This document shows, piece by piece, positions 27,696-36,792 of a stretch of 57,580 bases of DNA (position 1 is its first letter; the number at the start of each line of letters is the position of its first letter). Made by a program: the position numbers and the translations under genes. Origin of the DNA: Rhodospirillaceae bacterium (GTDB taxonomy: Bacteria > Pseudomonadota > Alphaproteobacteria > Bin65); contig JAPOST010000145.1 of assembly GCA_026709535.1 (NCBI GenBank), forward strand, positions 1-57,580, in the 5' to 3' direction. The notes beneath the pieces are model-generated. The model did no database searches. It had not been told where the DNA came from and saw nothing but the letters and a program-made list of their open reading frames with translations.

Positions 27696-28732
27696 GCACT
27701 ACCGCCCGGTGTCTGTCCATCGGAGCGGTATAGCCGTCTTTGCACCGGGAAGAAGTGCAGATCGAACCGGTTGGCCAGCTCACCCCAGATGCCTTGTGGC
27801 GCCTTCAGCATGATCACAACGGCGACCAGACCCAGCATCATCAGGTACCAGCTGCCAAGATCGGACAGGAATTCGCGCAGAATGAAGAAGACGATCGTTC
27901 CGACGATCGGCCCTTCGATCCGTCCAATGCCGCCGATAACCACGATGAAGATGACATAGGCGGTCCAATCAATCAGACTGAACGCGGCGTCCGGCGCGAT
28001 TCGGAACTTCTGCAGATAGATCAGCGCGCCGATGAATCCGGTGATCGCGGCTGCCAGCACATACACGAGCAGTTTGGTCTTGAAGTTGTTGACGCCCAGG
28101 CTTTCGGAAGCCGGTTCGCTGTCCCGGATCGCCGTCAGCGCCAGACCATGCCGGGACCGCAGCAGCCACCAGACAATTCCGGTCGACGCCACGGCCAGCA
28201 TGATGCCGATGGCAAAGACAACGAGTTCGCGGTCGCTGCGGCTGCTGGCGACAGACTTGATCACGTTGATCGGCAAGCTTTGACCAGATCCACCACCCAG
28301 CACCGAGACTTGCGCAAAACTCAAACGGTAAACCTCGGCCATCACCCAGGTTCCGATGGCGAAATAGGCACCGCGCAACCGAAATACGATCAGCGCAGTC
28401 GGGAGGGCAAGGATGCCAGCGACCACGGCAGCCAAGGGCAAGGCCAGCAGAGGATGGACGCCCATGAAAATCGTCGAGACGAACAGGGCATAGCCGCCAA
28501 GACCGACGAAGGCCTGCTGCCCGACAGACACCAGGCCGGCATAACCCGCCAACAGGTTCCACATCTGAGCCAACGCGAGGAAGTAGCAGAACTCCACGAC
28601 CAGACGCATGTCCGACCGTCCACCCCAGACAGGCGTCAGGGAGAGGAACGCGACGCCTGCCAGCATGAGCATCAGTCCGATGCGGCTGGTGCGGGTCGCG
28701 GTCGTAACGCAGTAGGTGCCGGTATTCGCCAT
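27692..28732 (-). CDS. livM: branched-chain-type ABC transporter permease LivM
   Basis: A 346-residue permease with about 9-10 membrane segments. It contains the LivM features LLAGYAGLVSVGQQAFVGLGGYA and TAIRDSEPASESLGVN, the EAA-like cytoplasmic loop. It forms the membrane channel with LivH. Starts 10 bases after livH. In this operon the importer more likely carries an aromatic acid or phenol precursor than amino acids. Confidence 0.9.
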   Translation of the reverse strand: MANTGTYCVTTATRTSRIGLMLMLAGVAFLSLTPVWGGRSDMRLVVEFCYFLALAQMWNLLAGYAGLVSVGQQAFVGLGGYALFVSTIFMGVHPLLALPLAAVVAGILALPTALIVFRLRGAYFAIGTWVMAEVYRLSFAQVSVLGGGSGQSLPINVIKSVASSRSDRELVVFAIGIMLAVASTGIVWWLLRSRHGLALTAIRDSEPASESLGVNNFKTKLLVYVLAAAITGFIGALIYLQKFRIAPDAAFSLIDWTAYVIFIVVIGGIGRIEGPIVGTIVFFILREFLSDLGSWYLMMLGLVAVVIMLKAPQGIWGELANRFDLHFFPVQRRLYRSDGQTPGGSA

Positions 28733-28742
28733 CTGCTGCCGC

Positions 28743-29609
28743 CTAGTCCATGGCCCGGGGAAAGAGGCCGCGCGGCCGGAAAACCAGAATGATCAGAAAG
28801 ACAACATGGCCGGCCAGTTGGTCGGCGCCGGGAAAAAGCTTGCCGCCGATGATCTGTGATACGCCGAGAACGATTCCGCCGACAAGTGTTCCCCACAGGC
28901 TGCCGAGACCGCCGATGATGACTGCTTCGAACGCGTAAATCAGCCGGCCGGGCCCGATGCTGGGATCGAATGCGGTCCGCATGCCGAGAAACACTCCGGC
29001 GAGCGCCACTACGGCAAGCGAGATGGCCATGGCGAGCGCAAAGATGTGCCGGTTGTCGATCCCCATCAGGCGGGCTGTATCCGGGTCATCGGATGTTGCC
29101 CGGAACGCCGCGCCCAAGGCGGTCCGATATAACAGCAACTGCAAGCCGGCGATCACGACCACGGCGCACGCGAAGACAATGACCGGGAAGACGCCGACTG
29201 CCAGACCTTCTGCGATCTGCATGCTGGCTGTCTGGAGCGGGCCAGCCGGAAGTTTCTGACTGTCGGCGGAAAAGATCTCCAGCAATGCGTTCTGGATGAT
29301 GATCGACAGGCCGAAAGTGACCAGCAGCGGTGGCAGGATGTCCGAGCCCAGCGTGAAGTTGAGCAGGCCGCGCTGCAGCGCGTACCCCAATGCAAACATG
29401 AGCGGGACGACGATCAGAAGGGCGACCAGCGGGTACAGGCCGAGCCCGGTCACGATCACCAGGCCGAGGAAGCTGGCCAGCACGATCAGATCGCCATGGG
29501 CGATATTGACCAGACGCATGATCCCGAAGATCAGCGACAGGCCAGTTGCAAAGAGGGCATACAGGCCGCCAACGAGGATACCTTGGACAACAGCGTTGAT
29601 CCAGTCCAT
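28743..29609 (-). CDS. livH: branched-chain-type ABC transporter permease LivH
   Basis: A 288-residue permease. N-terminal GILVGGLYALFATGLSLIFGIMRLVNIAHGDL and the EAA-like loop TSDDPDTARLMGIDNRHIF are both LivH signatures (given in pieces). Eight or so membrane segments. Its start overlaps the livF stop by one base, so the importer genes are translated together. Confidence 0.9.
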   Translation of the reverse strand: MDWINAVVQGILVGGLYALFATGLSLIFGIMRLVNIAHGDLIVLASFLGLVIVTGLGLYPLVALLIVVPLMFALGYALQRGLLNFTLGSDILPPLLVTFGLSIIIQNALLEIFSADSQKLPAGPLQTASMQIAEGLAVGVFPVIVFACAVVVIAGLQLLLYRTALGAAFRATSDDPDTARLMGIDNRHIFALAMAISLAVVALAGVFLGMRTAFDPSIGPGRLIYAFEAVIIGGLGSLWGTLVGGIVLGVSQIIGGKLFPGADQLAGHVVFLIILVFRPRGLFPRAMD

Positions 29610-30319
29610 CAGACGGCGCCCTTCAGCCCGAAATAGGCCTCCCTGATGGCGTCGTGGCTCAAGTTTCCGGGCGGACCTTCGAGGGTCACGCGTCCTTCCA
29701 TGAAGCAGTACACGCGGTCGGCGACGGCCATTGCCTGCTGGATGTCCTGCTCGACAACCACAACAGTGGTGCCCGTTTCCTGGATGGCGGGAAGGGTATC
29801 GTAAATGTCCTTGATGACCGTCGGCGCAAGACCCAGACTGATTTCATCGCATAGCAGAAGATCCGGGTTGGACATCAGCGCCCGACCGATGGCGACCATC
29901 TGCTGCTGCCCGCCGGACAGGGCGGCACCCGGATTGTGCCGGCGCTGCCTCATGAACGGGAACAGGTCCATGATCCGCTCCACGGACCAAGGTCCTTCGC
30001 GGCCGCTGTAGTTGCCGATCTTCAGATTCTCCTCGACGGAAAGCGACGGGAACAGCTTCCGCCCTTCGGGGACCATGGCGATTCCGGCGCCGACGATATG
30101 GTTTGCCGGCAGGGCTCCGATCGCCTTGCCCTTGAAGCGGATAGCATCTGCATCATTGATCAGCAGGCCTGTCAGGCTGCGCAGGAAGGTCGATTTTCCA
30201 GCGCCGTTTGCGCCGATGATGGCGACCGTCTCGCCAGAATCGACGGCAAAGTTGATGCCGAACAAGGCCTGGAAGTCGCCATAGAACGCGGTCAGGTTCC
30301 GGGTGTGAAGCAAGCTCAT
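29609..30319 (-). CDS. livF: branched-chain-type ABC transporter ATPase LivF
   Basis: A 236-residue ATPase. Walker A GANGAGKST, ABC signature LSGGQQQMVAIGRAL, Walker B LLLCDEISLGLAP and the H-loop region are present. LivF-type proteins open MLxTRNLTAFYGDFQALFG as here. It overlaps livG by 4 bases. It energises import together with LivG. Confidence 0.92.
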   Translation of the reverse strand: MSLLHTRNLTAFYGDFQALFGINFAVDSGETVAIIGANGAGKSTFLRSLTGLLINDADAIRFKGKAIGALPANHIVGAGIAMVPEGRKLFPSLSVEENLKIGNYSGREGPWSVERIMDLFPFMRQRRHNPGAALSGGQQQMVAIGRALMSNPDLLLCDEISLGLAPTVIKDIYDTLPAIQETGTTVVVVEQDIQQAMAVADRVYCFMEGRVTLEGPPGNLSHDAIREAYFGLKGAV

Positions 30320-31038
30320 TCAGCGCTGATGCCCATGTAGATTTCCTGCACCTGCCTGCTGTTCATCACCGCGTGCGGATCGCCATCGTCGATCTTTTTG
30401 CCGAAATTGATGACAATCAGACGGTCCACGACGGACAGCAACGCGTGCACGACATGCTCGATCCAGATGATGGATATGCCCTCGGCACGAATGTTCCTGA
30501 TCGTGTCGACCAGTTCGAGGCACTCCTGCTCCGTCAGGCCGCCGGCAATCTCGTCCAGCAGCAGAACCCTGGGATCTGACGCCAGCGCCCGGGCCAGTTC
30601 CAGCCTCTTGCGCTCCAGCAACGACAAGCGGCCAGCCAGCACGTTGGCCTTCGCAATCAGACCGGTCCTTTCCAGCACCTCTGCGCAGGAGGCGTAGCAC
30701 GTCTTTTCGGATTTGCCGGTGCCAAAGGTTGCGCCGACCAGCAGATTTTCGAAGACTGTCATTCCGACGAAGGGGTGTGGAATCTGATGGGATCTGCCGA
30801 TGCCTCGGCAACAGCGTTCATGCGCCGGCACGCCCGTGATGTCGGCGCCGTCAAATGTCACCCGACCCCTGTCCGGCGCCAGACCGCCGCTGATCAGATT
30901 GAACAGGGTGGTCTTGCCCGCGCCGTTTGGCCCGATCACCCCCAAGGCTTCGCCTTCGTCCAGATGCATCGACAAGTCGTCGGTTACGACGAGCGAGCCG
31001 AACGACTTGTGTGCGTTATGGATCTCCACGAGTGGCAT
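30316..31038 (-). CDS. livG: branched-chain-type ABC transporter ATPase LivG
   Basis: About 240 residues. Walker A GPNGAGKTTLFNLISG, then FEGADITG-type LivG features (VTFDGADITGVPAHE). The signature region reads RLSLLERKRLELARALAS instead of canonical LSGGQ, a variation known in LivG. Walker B is VLLLDEIAGGL. The start at 31038 (MPLVEIHNAHKSFG) was chosen over an upstream in-frame ATG because of the family N-terminus. Confidence 0.92.
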   Translation of the reverse strand: MPLVEIHNAHKSFGSLVVTDDLSMHLDEGEALGVIGPNGAGKTTLFNLISGGLAPDRGRVTFDGADITGVPAHERCCRGIGRSHQIPHPFVGMTVFENLLVGATFGTGKSEKTCYASCAEVLERTGLIAKANVLAGRLSLLERKRLELARALASDPRVLLLDEIAGGLTEQECLELVDTIRNIRAEGISIIWIEHVVHALLSVVDRLIVINFGKKIDDGDPHAVMNSRQVQEIYMGISAE

Positions 31039-31087
31039 GGTTCGGTCAGGGCCGCTGCAGGGGAGGTCCCCTGCCGACGGTCCACTA

Positions 31088-32386
31088 TCAGTCCGTCTGG
31101 CTGATCGGTTCCATCTTGCCACCGACCGGAATGATCGGGGCCGTTTCGTTGGCAGTGATTACCAGGTCGTACCGGAACTGCTTGTTCACATGGCGCCACT
31201 GACCGCCGACCAGGGGCGTCTTGGAGACGTTCATGAACGGGCCGCCCCGGGTCCAGTCGATCGGGCCGACAATCGAGTTCATCCTGGTTCCCGCCAGCGC
31301 CTTCCGATTGGCTTCGGCATCCGTGGGATCCTCCGACCGGCTGATGACATCGACAGCCACTTCGAATAGCGCGTGGACAAAGCCGATCACCTGCGTCCAC
31401 TGCTTCTTCGTGGTCGCCATGTAGGAATCCGCGAAGGCTCTGGCCGATTCGCCCGTGATTGACGACTTGAACGGATGGGTTGGCGTCCACCATACTTCGG
31501 ACGAAAGGTTATGGCCGTTCTTTCCCATGCTTTCGATCACGACCGGAAACAGTAACGCCTTGCCGACCGATACGATCTTGGGCTTGAAACCCTGCTGTTT
31601 GGCCTGATTCCAGAAAGTGATGAAGTCTGGCGGGATCATCACGCCGGTCACGATCTCCGACTTTGCCTGCTTGAAGGCCGAAATATAGTTGGAGAAGTTG
31701 TCGTTCAGGTTCTGATAGCGGCCCGGATCGGTCAGGCTGAAGCCCTTGTTCGCCAGAACCGGCGGGAAGCCCAGTTTCTTGTCACCCCAGGCATTTCCGT
31801 CGCCGTCATTCGGAAACAGTCCGCCAACGGACTTGTTGGTTGGCAGCTTGGTCCACATGTTGGTGAATACGGCGATCACGTCCTCAAGGCCCCAGAAGAA
31901 GTGATAGGTCCACTTGAATCCCTTGCCTGGCTTGCCGCCCCGGGTGAAGAACCAGGGCTGCCAGGGGGCGATGGACGAGATACAGGGAACGTCGTTGGCC
32001 TCGCACTGATCGCCGACCGGGTTGGTAGTTTCCGGCGTCGAGCCAACCAGCATCAGGTTCACCTCGTCTTTCAGGATCAGGTCGGCCGCAACAGCGGCGG
32101 CGCGGTTCGGATTGGACTGGCTGTCTTTCTCGATGATCTCTATCTGGTAGGTGTTTCGACCGACCTTGACGCCGCCCTTGAGCGCTTCCTTGACCTTGCC
32201 GATCACAAAGGCGTCGGCTTCACCAAAGGGCGCCAGTGGGCCGGTCTTCGGGCTGACGAAGCCGATCTTGATCTTCCTGGTCGCGGCCAGGACGGCCGGC
32301 GCGCCAAGCGTGGATGCGGCTGCGGCGCCGGCACCGATCTGAAGGGCGTCTCGTCGTGACAGGGTGATTTTCCTGATTTTGCTCAT
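31088..32386 (-). CDS. ABC transporter substrate-binding protein (LivK-type), Tat signal
   Basis: A 432-residue periplasmic binding protein of the type I fold. The N-terminus has a twin-arginine signal LSRRDALQIGAGAAAASTLG ending near AVLAA. The mature part starts RKIKIGFVSPKTGPLAPFGE, typical of LivK/amidase-type receptors. Start 32386 was chosen because it places the signal peptide correctly. It lies between the maleylacetate reductase gene and livG, so it probably binds the aromatic precursor of the pathway. Confidence 0.9.
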   Translation of the reverse strand: MSKIRKITLSRRDALQIGAGAAAASTLGAPAVLAATRKIKIGFVSPKTGPLAPFGEADAFVIGKVKEALKGGVKVGRNTYQIEIIEKDSQSNPNRAAAVAADLILKDEVNLMLVGSTPETTNPVGDQCEANDVPCISSIAPWQPWFFTRGGKPGKGFKWTYHFFWGLEDVIAVFTNMWTKLPTNKSVGGLFPNDGDGNAWGDKKLGFPPVLANKGFSLTDPGRYQNLNDNFSNYISAFKQAKSEIVTGVMIPPDFITFWNQAKQQGFKPKIVSVGKALLFPVVIESMGKNGHNLSSEVWWTPTHPFKSSITGESARAFADSYMATTKKQWTQVIGFVHALFEVAVDVISRSEDPTDAEANRKALAGTRMNSIVGPIDWTRGGPFMNVSKTPLVGGQWRHVNKQFRYDLVITANETAPIIPVGGKMEPISQTD

Positions 32387-32429
32387 TGCGGGGCTTCTCC
32401 TGATTTGAAAAGTGAACTGGGGTCGTTGC

Positions 32430-33494
32430 TCAGGCTGCAGGTCGTCGCCCGTGAAAGGCGTCGTCCAGCAACTGTCTGATTCCATCCTGCGTAATCTGGC
32501 GCGGATTGTAGTAGGGATTCTGCGCGGTCAGTTGAGCAGCCCGGTCCAGACCGTCTTCGGGCATGCCTATCTGCTTGAGCGCGATGGGTGCGCCGATCTT
32601 CCGGATGAGATCGTAGATCGCCCCGGGAGCATTATCGGCGTTCAGAGCCTTGCAGACCCGTTTCATGGCCGTTTCTGCCGCCGGTGCATTGTAGGCCATG
32701 GCGTGGGGTAGAATAATCGCATGAGTCGGCGCGTGGGCAAGGTGGAAGCTGCCGCCGACAACGTGGCAAAGCTTGTGGTGCAGCGCCATGCCGCCTGCGC
32801 CCAAGGCAATCCCGCACAGCCAGGAACCGTAGAGCGCAAGCGACCGGCCTTCGAGATCGTCGGGACTGGCGCACACCCCGGGCAGCCCTTTGCCCAGGGC
32901 GCGGATCCCTTCCTCCGCGATCAGGCTGACAATCGGGTTGGCGTGTTCGGCATACAGCGCCTCGACCGCATGAGCGATCGCGTTCATCCCGCTGGGCCCG
33001 CTATAGGATGCCGGCAGACCGAGTGTCAGTTCCGGATCGTAGATCACCGTTCTCGGTAACATCCGATCATCCTGCCTCGTGGTCTTCACCCCGTCTTTCG
33101 TGAAGCCCTGTACCGCCGACATTTCAGACCCAGAGTACGTTGTCGGCAACGCCAGCACCGGCTTTTCCGACTCGAGTGCAATCCCCTTGCCCAGGCCGAT
33201 GGCGGTCCCTCCGCCGACGGTCACATAGCAATCAGCGCCCAGATCAGCCGCAACCTGCCGCGCCACATCGACGGTTTCCATCGGTGTGTGCGGGACTGCC
33301 CGGTCGTGGATTCCCGCGGCGTGGTCACCCAGAAGGTCCGCCGCCATCTCGGCCTCGCCACGCTGCTCCGGCGTCGAAATGACCAGTACTCGAGATGCGC
33401 CCAGCCGTTCCACCTCCGCCGCCAGCACCACCCGCTTGCCGCGGCCAAAGATGACCCGCGCTGGACGGCCAATAAAGGTGAACGGACTGATCAC
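32430..33494 (-). CDS. maleylacetate reductase (iron-containing ADH family)
   Basis: A 354-residue protein. It has IFGRGKRVVLAAEVERLGA, the NAD(P)-binding VGGGTAIGLGKGIALES and LPTTYSGSEMSAVQG, PSGMNAIAHAVEALYA and the His-rich HHKLCHVVGGSFHLAHAPTH. These are characteristic of maleylacetate reductases. It reduces maleylacetate to 3-oxoadipate. Its start overlaps the stop of the CoA-transferase beta gene by 4 bases. It corresponds to PnpF of the 4-nitrophenol/hydroquinone pathway. Confidence 0.92.
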   Translation of the reverse strand: MISPFTFIGRPARVIFGRGKRVVLAAEVERLGASRVLVISTPEQRGEAEMAADLLGDHAAGIHDRAVPHTPMETVDVARQVAADLGADCYVTVGGGTAIGLGKGIALESEKPVLALPTTYSGSEMSAVQGFTKDGVKTTRQDDRMLPRTVIYDPELTLGLPASYSGPSGMNAIAHAVEALYAEHANPIVSLIAEEGIRALGKGLPGVCASPDDLEGRSLALYGSWLCGIALGAGGMALHHKLCHVVGGSFHLAHAPTHAIILPHAMAYNAPAAETAMKRVCKALNADNAPGAIYDLIRKIGAPIALKQIGMPEDGLDRAAQLTAQNPYYNPRQITQDGIRQLLDDAFHGRRPAA

Positions 33495-34297
33495 GCGTTG
33501 TCGTCACGGGCCTTGGCCGTGCCGTCAGTCAGGGCTCGGAGGACAGACAATTCGTGCACGGAGGGCGGCTCGGTTTGACCAACCTGTTCCGCGACTTTCA
33601 GGTCCCAGCCAGTCGCCCTTTTCGCCTGTTCCGCCGAACAGCCCTGGTGCAGGTCCGTCAGGATGAATTCGTCGGTATTCAGGTTGGTCTTCAGAACGCC
33701 AAGGTCTGTAATGATCGTGCTGGGTCCCTTGCCGGTCGGCATGTGGCCTTTCGCTCTGGCCTCCTCGCGACGTGGACCGCCGCCCAGCGAAGTCACAAAA
33801 TCCAGTCGGTTGACGAAGCCGCGCGGCGACTGGCGCATGATGACGAATATCTCACCGGCCTGGGTGGCGATCTCCGGCGCGCCGCCGCCACCAGGCAGGC
33901 GTACCTTCGGCGTCTGGTAGGTGCCGCCAATGTAGGATGTGTTGATATTGCCATACTTGTCGATTTGCGCCGCGCCCAGGAAGCCGACGTCAATGCGGCC
34001 GCCTTGCAGCCAGTACCGGAACATCTCCGGGACGGAGACCACTGTCCGCGCCGTTTCCGCCAGTTCACCGTCGCCAATGGAGAGGGGCAACGCGTTCGGC
34101 CTTGTCGCGATGGTGCCGGACTCGTAGATGAGTGCGATCTCCGGCGCATGGGTCAGTCGCGCCAGATTGGCGGCGGCACTCGGAAGTCCGATCCCGACAA
34201 AAATGACCATGCCATCGGTCAAAAGCCGGGAGGCCGCGACGGTCATCATCTCGTCCTGGGTATAACCCAGGTCGCCGACGGCATCAGACATAGCCAT
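33491..34297 (-). CDS. CoA-transferase beta subunit (3-oxoadipate type)
   Basis: A 268-residue class I CoA-transferase beta subunit. It has LLTDGMVIFVGIGLPSAAAN and the catalytic glutamate in IALIYESGTI. It resembles CatJ-type 3-oxoadipate and glutaconate CoA-transferases. With the alpha subunit it would convert 3-oxoadipate to 3-oxoadipyl-CoA using succinyl-CoA. Overlaps the alpha gene by 14 bases. The substrate assignment rests on the neighbouring maleylacetate reductase. Confidence 0.88.
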   Translation of the reverse strand: MAMSDAVGDLGYTQDEMMTVAASRLLTDGMVIFVGIGLPSAAANLARLTHAPEIALIYESGTIATRPNALPLSIGDGELAETARTVVSVPEMFRYWLQGGRIDVGFLGAAQIDKYGNINTSYIGGTYQTPKVRLPGGGGAPEIATQAGEIFVIMRQSPRGFVNRLDFVTSLGGGPRREEARAKGHMPTGKGPSTIITDLGVLKTNLNTDEFILTDLHQGCSAEQAKRATGWDLKVAEQVGQTEPPSVHELSVLRALTDGTAKARDDNA

Positions 34298-35144
34298 CTG
34301 CCTCCAGCTTGTTCCATGTGTCTGCGAAGGTTGCGCAGCTCAGGACATATTCTTCCATCCAGTTCAGGAAGGCTTTCCGGTCGCGTGCGATCGGGTCCCA
34401 TCGCGTGTAAAAGGCGTTGTGGCGCTCATAGAAACCATGGGCGTAGGAAGGATGCGCGCCGCGGGGCACTTCGCAGACGGCGTTGATCGTCCAGCCCGGA
34501 AGAATCGTCTCGTTCATGGCCGTGTCGCCCAGATCATCGACCACTTCCTCGACGGTCACGATGGCGTATCTGGAGGCCAGTACCGCTTCTTTCTGGACGC
34601 CCAGAATGCCCCACAGGTGAACATTGCCTTTGCGGTCGGCGCGCTGGGCGTGGATCACCGCCACATCTGGCCGGATTGACGGGAATGCGGCCAGCCTTTC
34701 GCCGGTGAAGGGGCACTCGATCCGCTTGATATCGGGGTTTACCGATTCGTGGTCGGTACCGATATAGCTTCGGGAAATCGCAAGCGGCAGACCGGCGGCT
34801 CCAGCCTCGTAAGCCATTGCCAGGGCGGCATGAGCATGCTCGACAATGTCCAGTTGGCGGGGCCAACTCTTTTCACAGGCATCACGCAGGCGATGCAGCG
34901 AGCCGACGCCCGGATTGCCGCCCCAGGAAAAGATCAGCCTGTCTGCCGTGCCCATGCCGATCATCTGGTCGTAGATCAGGTCTGGCGTCATGCGCACGAG
35001 GGTCAGGCCGCTCCGTTCCTGTCGAATCACCTCATGGCCAGCCGCGTGGGGGATCAGATGCGTGAAGCCTTCCATGGCAATCGTGTCGCCGTCTTTCACG
35101 AACGCCGCTACCGCTTCTCTCAGGGACAGGATTTCCGTCATCAA
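34284..35144 (-). CDS. CoA-transferase alpha subunit (3-oxoadipate type)
   Basis: A 286-residue alpha subunit. N-terminal VKDGDTIAMEGFTHLIPHAA, then FSWGGNPGVGSLHRLRDA and the later IECPFTGERLAAFPSIRPD are typical of the CatI/glutaconate alpha family. It pairs with the beta subunit encoded immediately downstream. ATG codons at 35144 and 35141 are adjacent and either may be used. It starts 12 bases after the aldehyde dehydrogenase gene. Confidence 0.88.
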   Translation of the reverse strand: MMTEILSLREAVAAFVKDGDTIAMEGFTHLIPHAAGHEVIRQERSGLTLVRMTPDLIYDQMIGMGTADRLIFSWGGNPGVGSLHRLRDACEKSWPRQLDIVEHAHAALAMAYEAGAAGLPLAISRSYIGTDHESVNPDIKRIECPFTGERLAAFPSIRPDVAVIHAQRADRKGNVHLWGILGVQKEAVLASRYAIVTVEEVVDDLGDTAMNETILPGWTINAVCEVPRGAHPSYAHGFYERHNAFYTRWDPIARDRKAFLNWMEEYVLSCATFADTWNKLEADGYV

Positions 35145-35156
35145 GCCCGCTCTCGG

Positions 35157-36704
35157 CTAGCGCGGATAGTAGGGCGGAATCTGGGCGTCGACATTCACCC
35201 AGACCGATTTCGGATGCGTGTATTCCCGCATCGCCTCGAAGCCCATTTCGCGGCCGTAGCCGGACATGCCGAAGCCGCCGAATGGGGAGCCTGGATTGAC
35301 TCGCTTGTAGCTGTTGATCCAGATCATCCCGGCGCGGATTGCCCTCGCGAACTTGTGGGCCCGATGCAGGTTTCCGGTCCATAACCCGCTTCCCAAGCCG
35401 TATACAGTGCTATTGGCGATCGCCAGCGCCTCCGCATCGTCCTTGAAAGTCATCACAGAAACGAAAGGGCCGAAGACTTCTTCCTGGCATACCCGGTCGG
35501 ACGGTCTGGCCTTCACGATCGTCGGCTTCACGTAGCAACCCTTGGCAAGGGCGGGGTCGTCTGCCGTTTCGCCCCCGGTGACGATTTCGCCGCCCTCGTC
35601 TCGGGCAGCCCGGCAGTAATCCAGGACGCGCTGCTGGTGGAGGCGCGAGGTCAGCGGCCCCATTTCCGTTGCCGGGTCCAGCGGATTGCCCAGCCTGATG
35701 GAATGGGTCAGGCTGACAAACTTCTCCATGAATGCGTCGGCGATGCTCTCGTGCAGGATCAGGCGGGAGCCGGCGATGCAGGCTTGACCCTGGTTGTGCC
35801 ATATGGCGAACGCGCTGCCGCCGACGGCGGCCGGGATCGACGCGTCTTCGAATACGATGTTGGCGCCCTTGCCGCCCAGTTCGAGTTGCACCTTCTTGAG
35901 GTTGCCAGCCGATGCGCGGACGATCCCCTGACCGACAGCGGTAGAGCCGGTAAAGGCGATCTTGCCGATGTCCGGGTGTTCGGCAATCCGCGCGCCTGCG
36001 GTATGGCCATAGCCGGGAACCACATTGACGACGCCGTCTGGAATGCCGACTTCCTGCATCAGTTCGGCGATCCGCAGCGTGGAGAGTGGCGTGATCTCCG
36101 ACGGTTTGATGACAATGCAATTCCCTGCAGCCAACGCTGGTGCCATCTTCCAGCTGGTGAACATGAGCGGAAAGTTCCACGGTACGATCTGACCGACAAT
36201 GCCGACCGGTTCTCGCTCCAGGTAGTTCAGGAAACCGGCTTCAACAGGGATGACCGAGCCTTCGAACTTGTCGGCCATGCCACCGAAATACCGATACGTC
36301 ACGGCCGTCCGCGGCACATCCAGTATCTGGGTATCGCGGAAGGGGTGACCGGTGTTCAGCGATTCCAGCCGCCCCAGTTCGGCCTGCTCTTTCTCAATTC
36401 GATCCGCCAGCCTCAGCAGCAGGCGTCCACGATCCATCGCAGCCATGGACGACCATGCGGGGAAGGCTTTCTCTGCAGCTTCCACCGCCTTGTCCACGTC
36501 AGGCGCCGTCGCTGCCGCAATCGTCGTGATCCTGGAATTGTCGTGCGGGTTCAGGACATCAATGGTCTTTCCTTCGACGCCGTCGACCCACGCGCCCCCG
36601 ATGAAGAGTTTGTTCTGGATCGAAGCCGGCTTCCAGGCCGCAGGATCCGGATCAAGGCTGCTGCCGTCCATGGGAAGGTTCCTTGTTGCGTTCATCACTT
36701 TCAT
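35157..36704 (-). CDS. aldehyde dehydrogenase (4-hydroxymuconic semialdehyde type)
   Basis: About 515 residues. It has the NAD-ALDH signature QLELGGKGANIV with the general-base Glu and GQACIAGSR with the catalytic Cys, plus VPWNFPLMF and the C-terminal NSYKRVNPGSPFGGFGMSG. In position it matches PnpE of the hydroquinone pathway, which oxidises 4-hydroxymuconic semialdehyde to maleylacetate. The start is uncertain among ATGs at 36725, 36704 and 36695; 36704 has GGAAA upstream. Confidence 0.88.
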   Translation of the reverse strand: MKVMNATRNLPMDGSSLDPDPAAWKPASIQNKLFIGGAWVDGVEGKTIDVLNPHDNSRITTIAAATAPDVDKAVEAAEKAFPAWSSMAAMDRGRLLLRLADRIEKEQAELGRLESLNTGHPFRDTQILDVPRTAVTYRYFGGMADKFEGSVIPVEAGFLNYLEREPVGIVGQIVPWNFPLMFTSWKMAPALAAGNCIVIKPSEITPLSTLRIAELMQEVGIPDGVVNVVPGYGHTAGARIAEHPDIGKIAFTGSTAVGQGIVRASAGNLKKVQLELGGKGANIVFEDASIPAAVGGSAFAIWHNQGQACIAGSRLILHESIADAFMEKFVSLTHSIRLGNPLDPATEMGPLTSRLHQQRVLDYCRAARDEGGEIVTGGETADDPALAKGCYVKPTIVKARPSDRVCQEEVFGPFVSVMTFKDDAEALAIANSTVYGLGSGLWTGNLHRAHKFARAIRAGMIWINSYKRVNPGSPFGGFGMSGYGREMGFEAMREYTHPKSVWVNVDAQIPPYYPR

Positions 36705-36792
36705 GATTTCCGCGCAGGGGAGCATTCAGCAATGTGGCTGCCGCCAACCAAGTCTCGACAAGCGCGGGCATGACGGAAAAGGAAAGCATGCC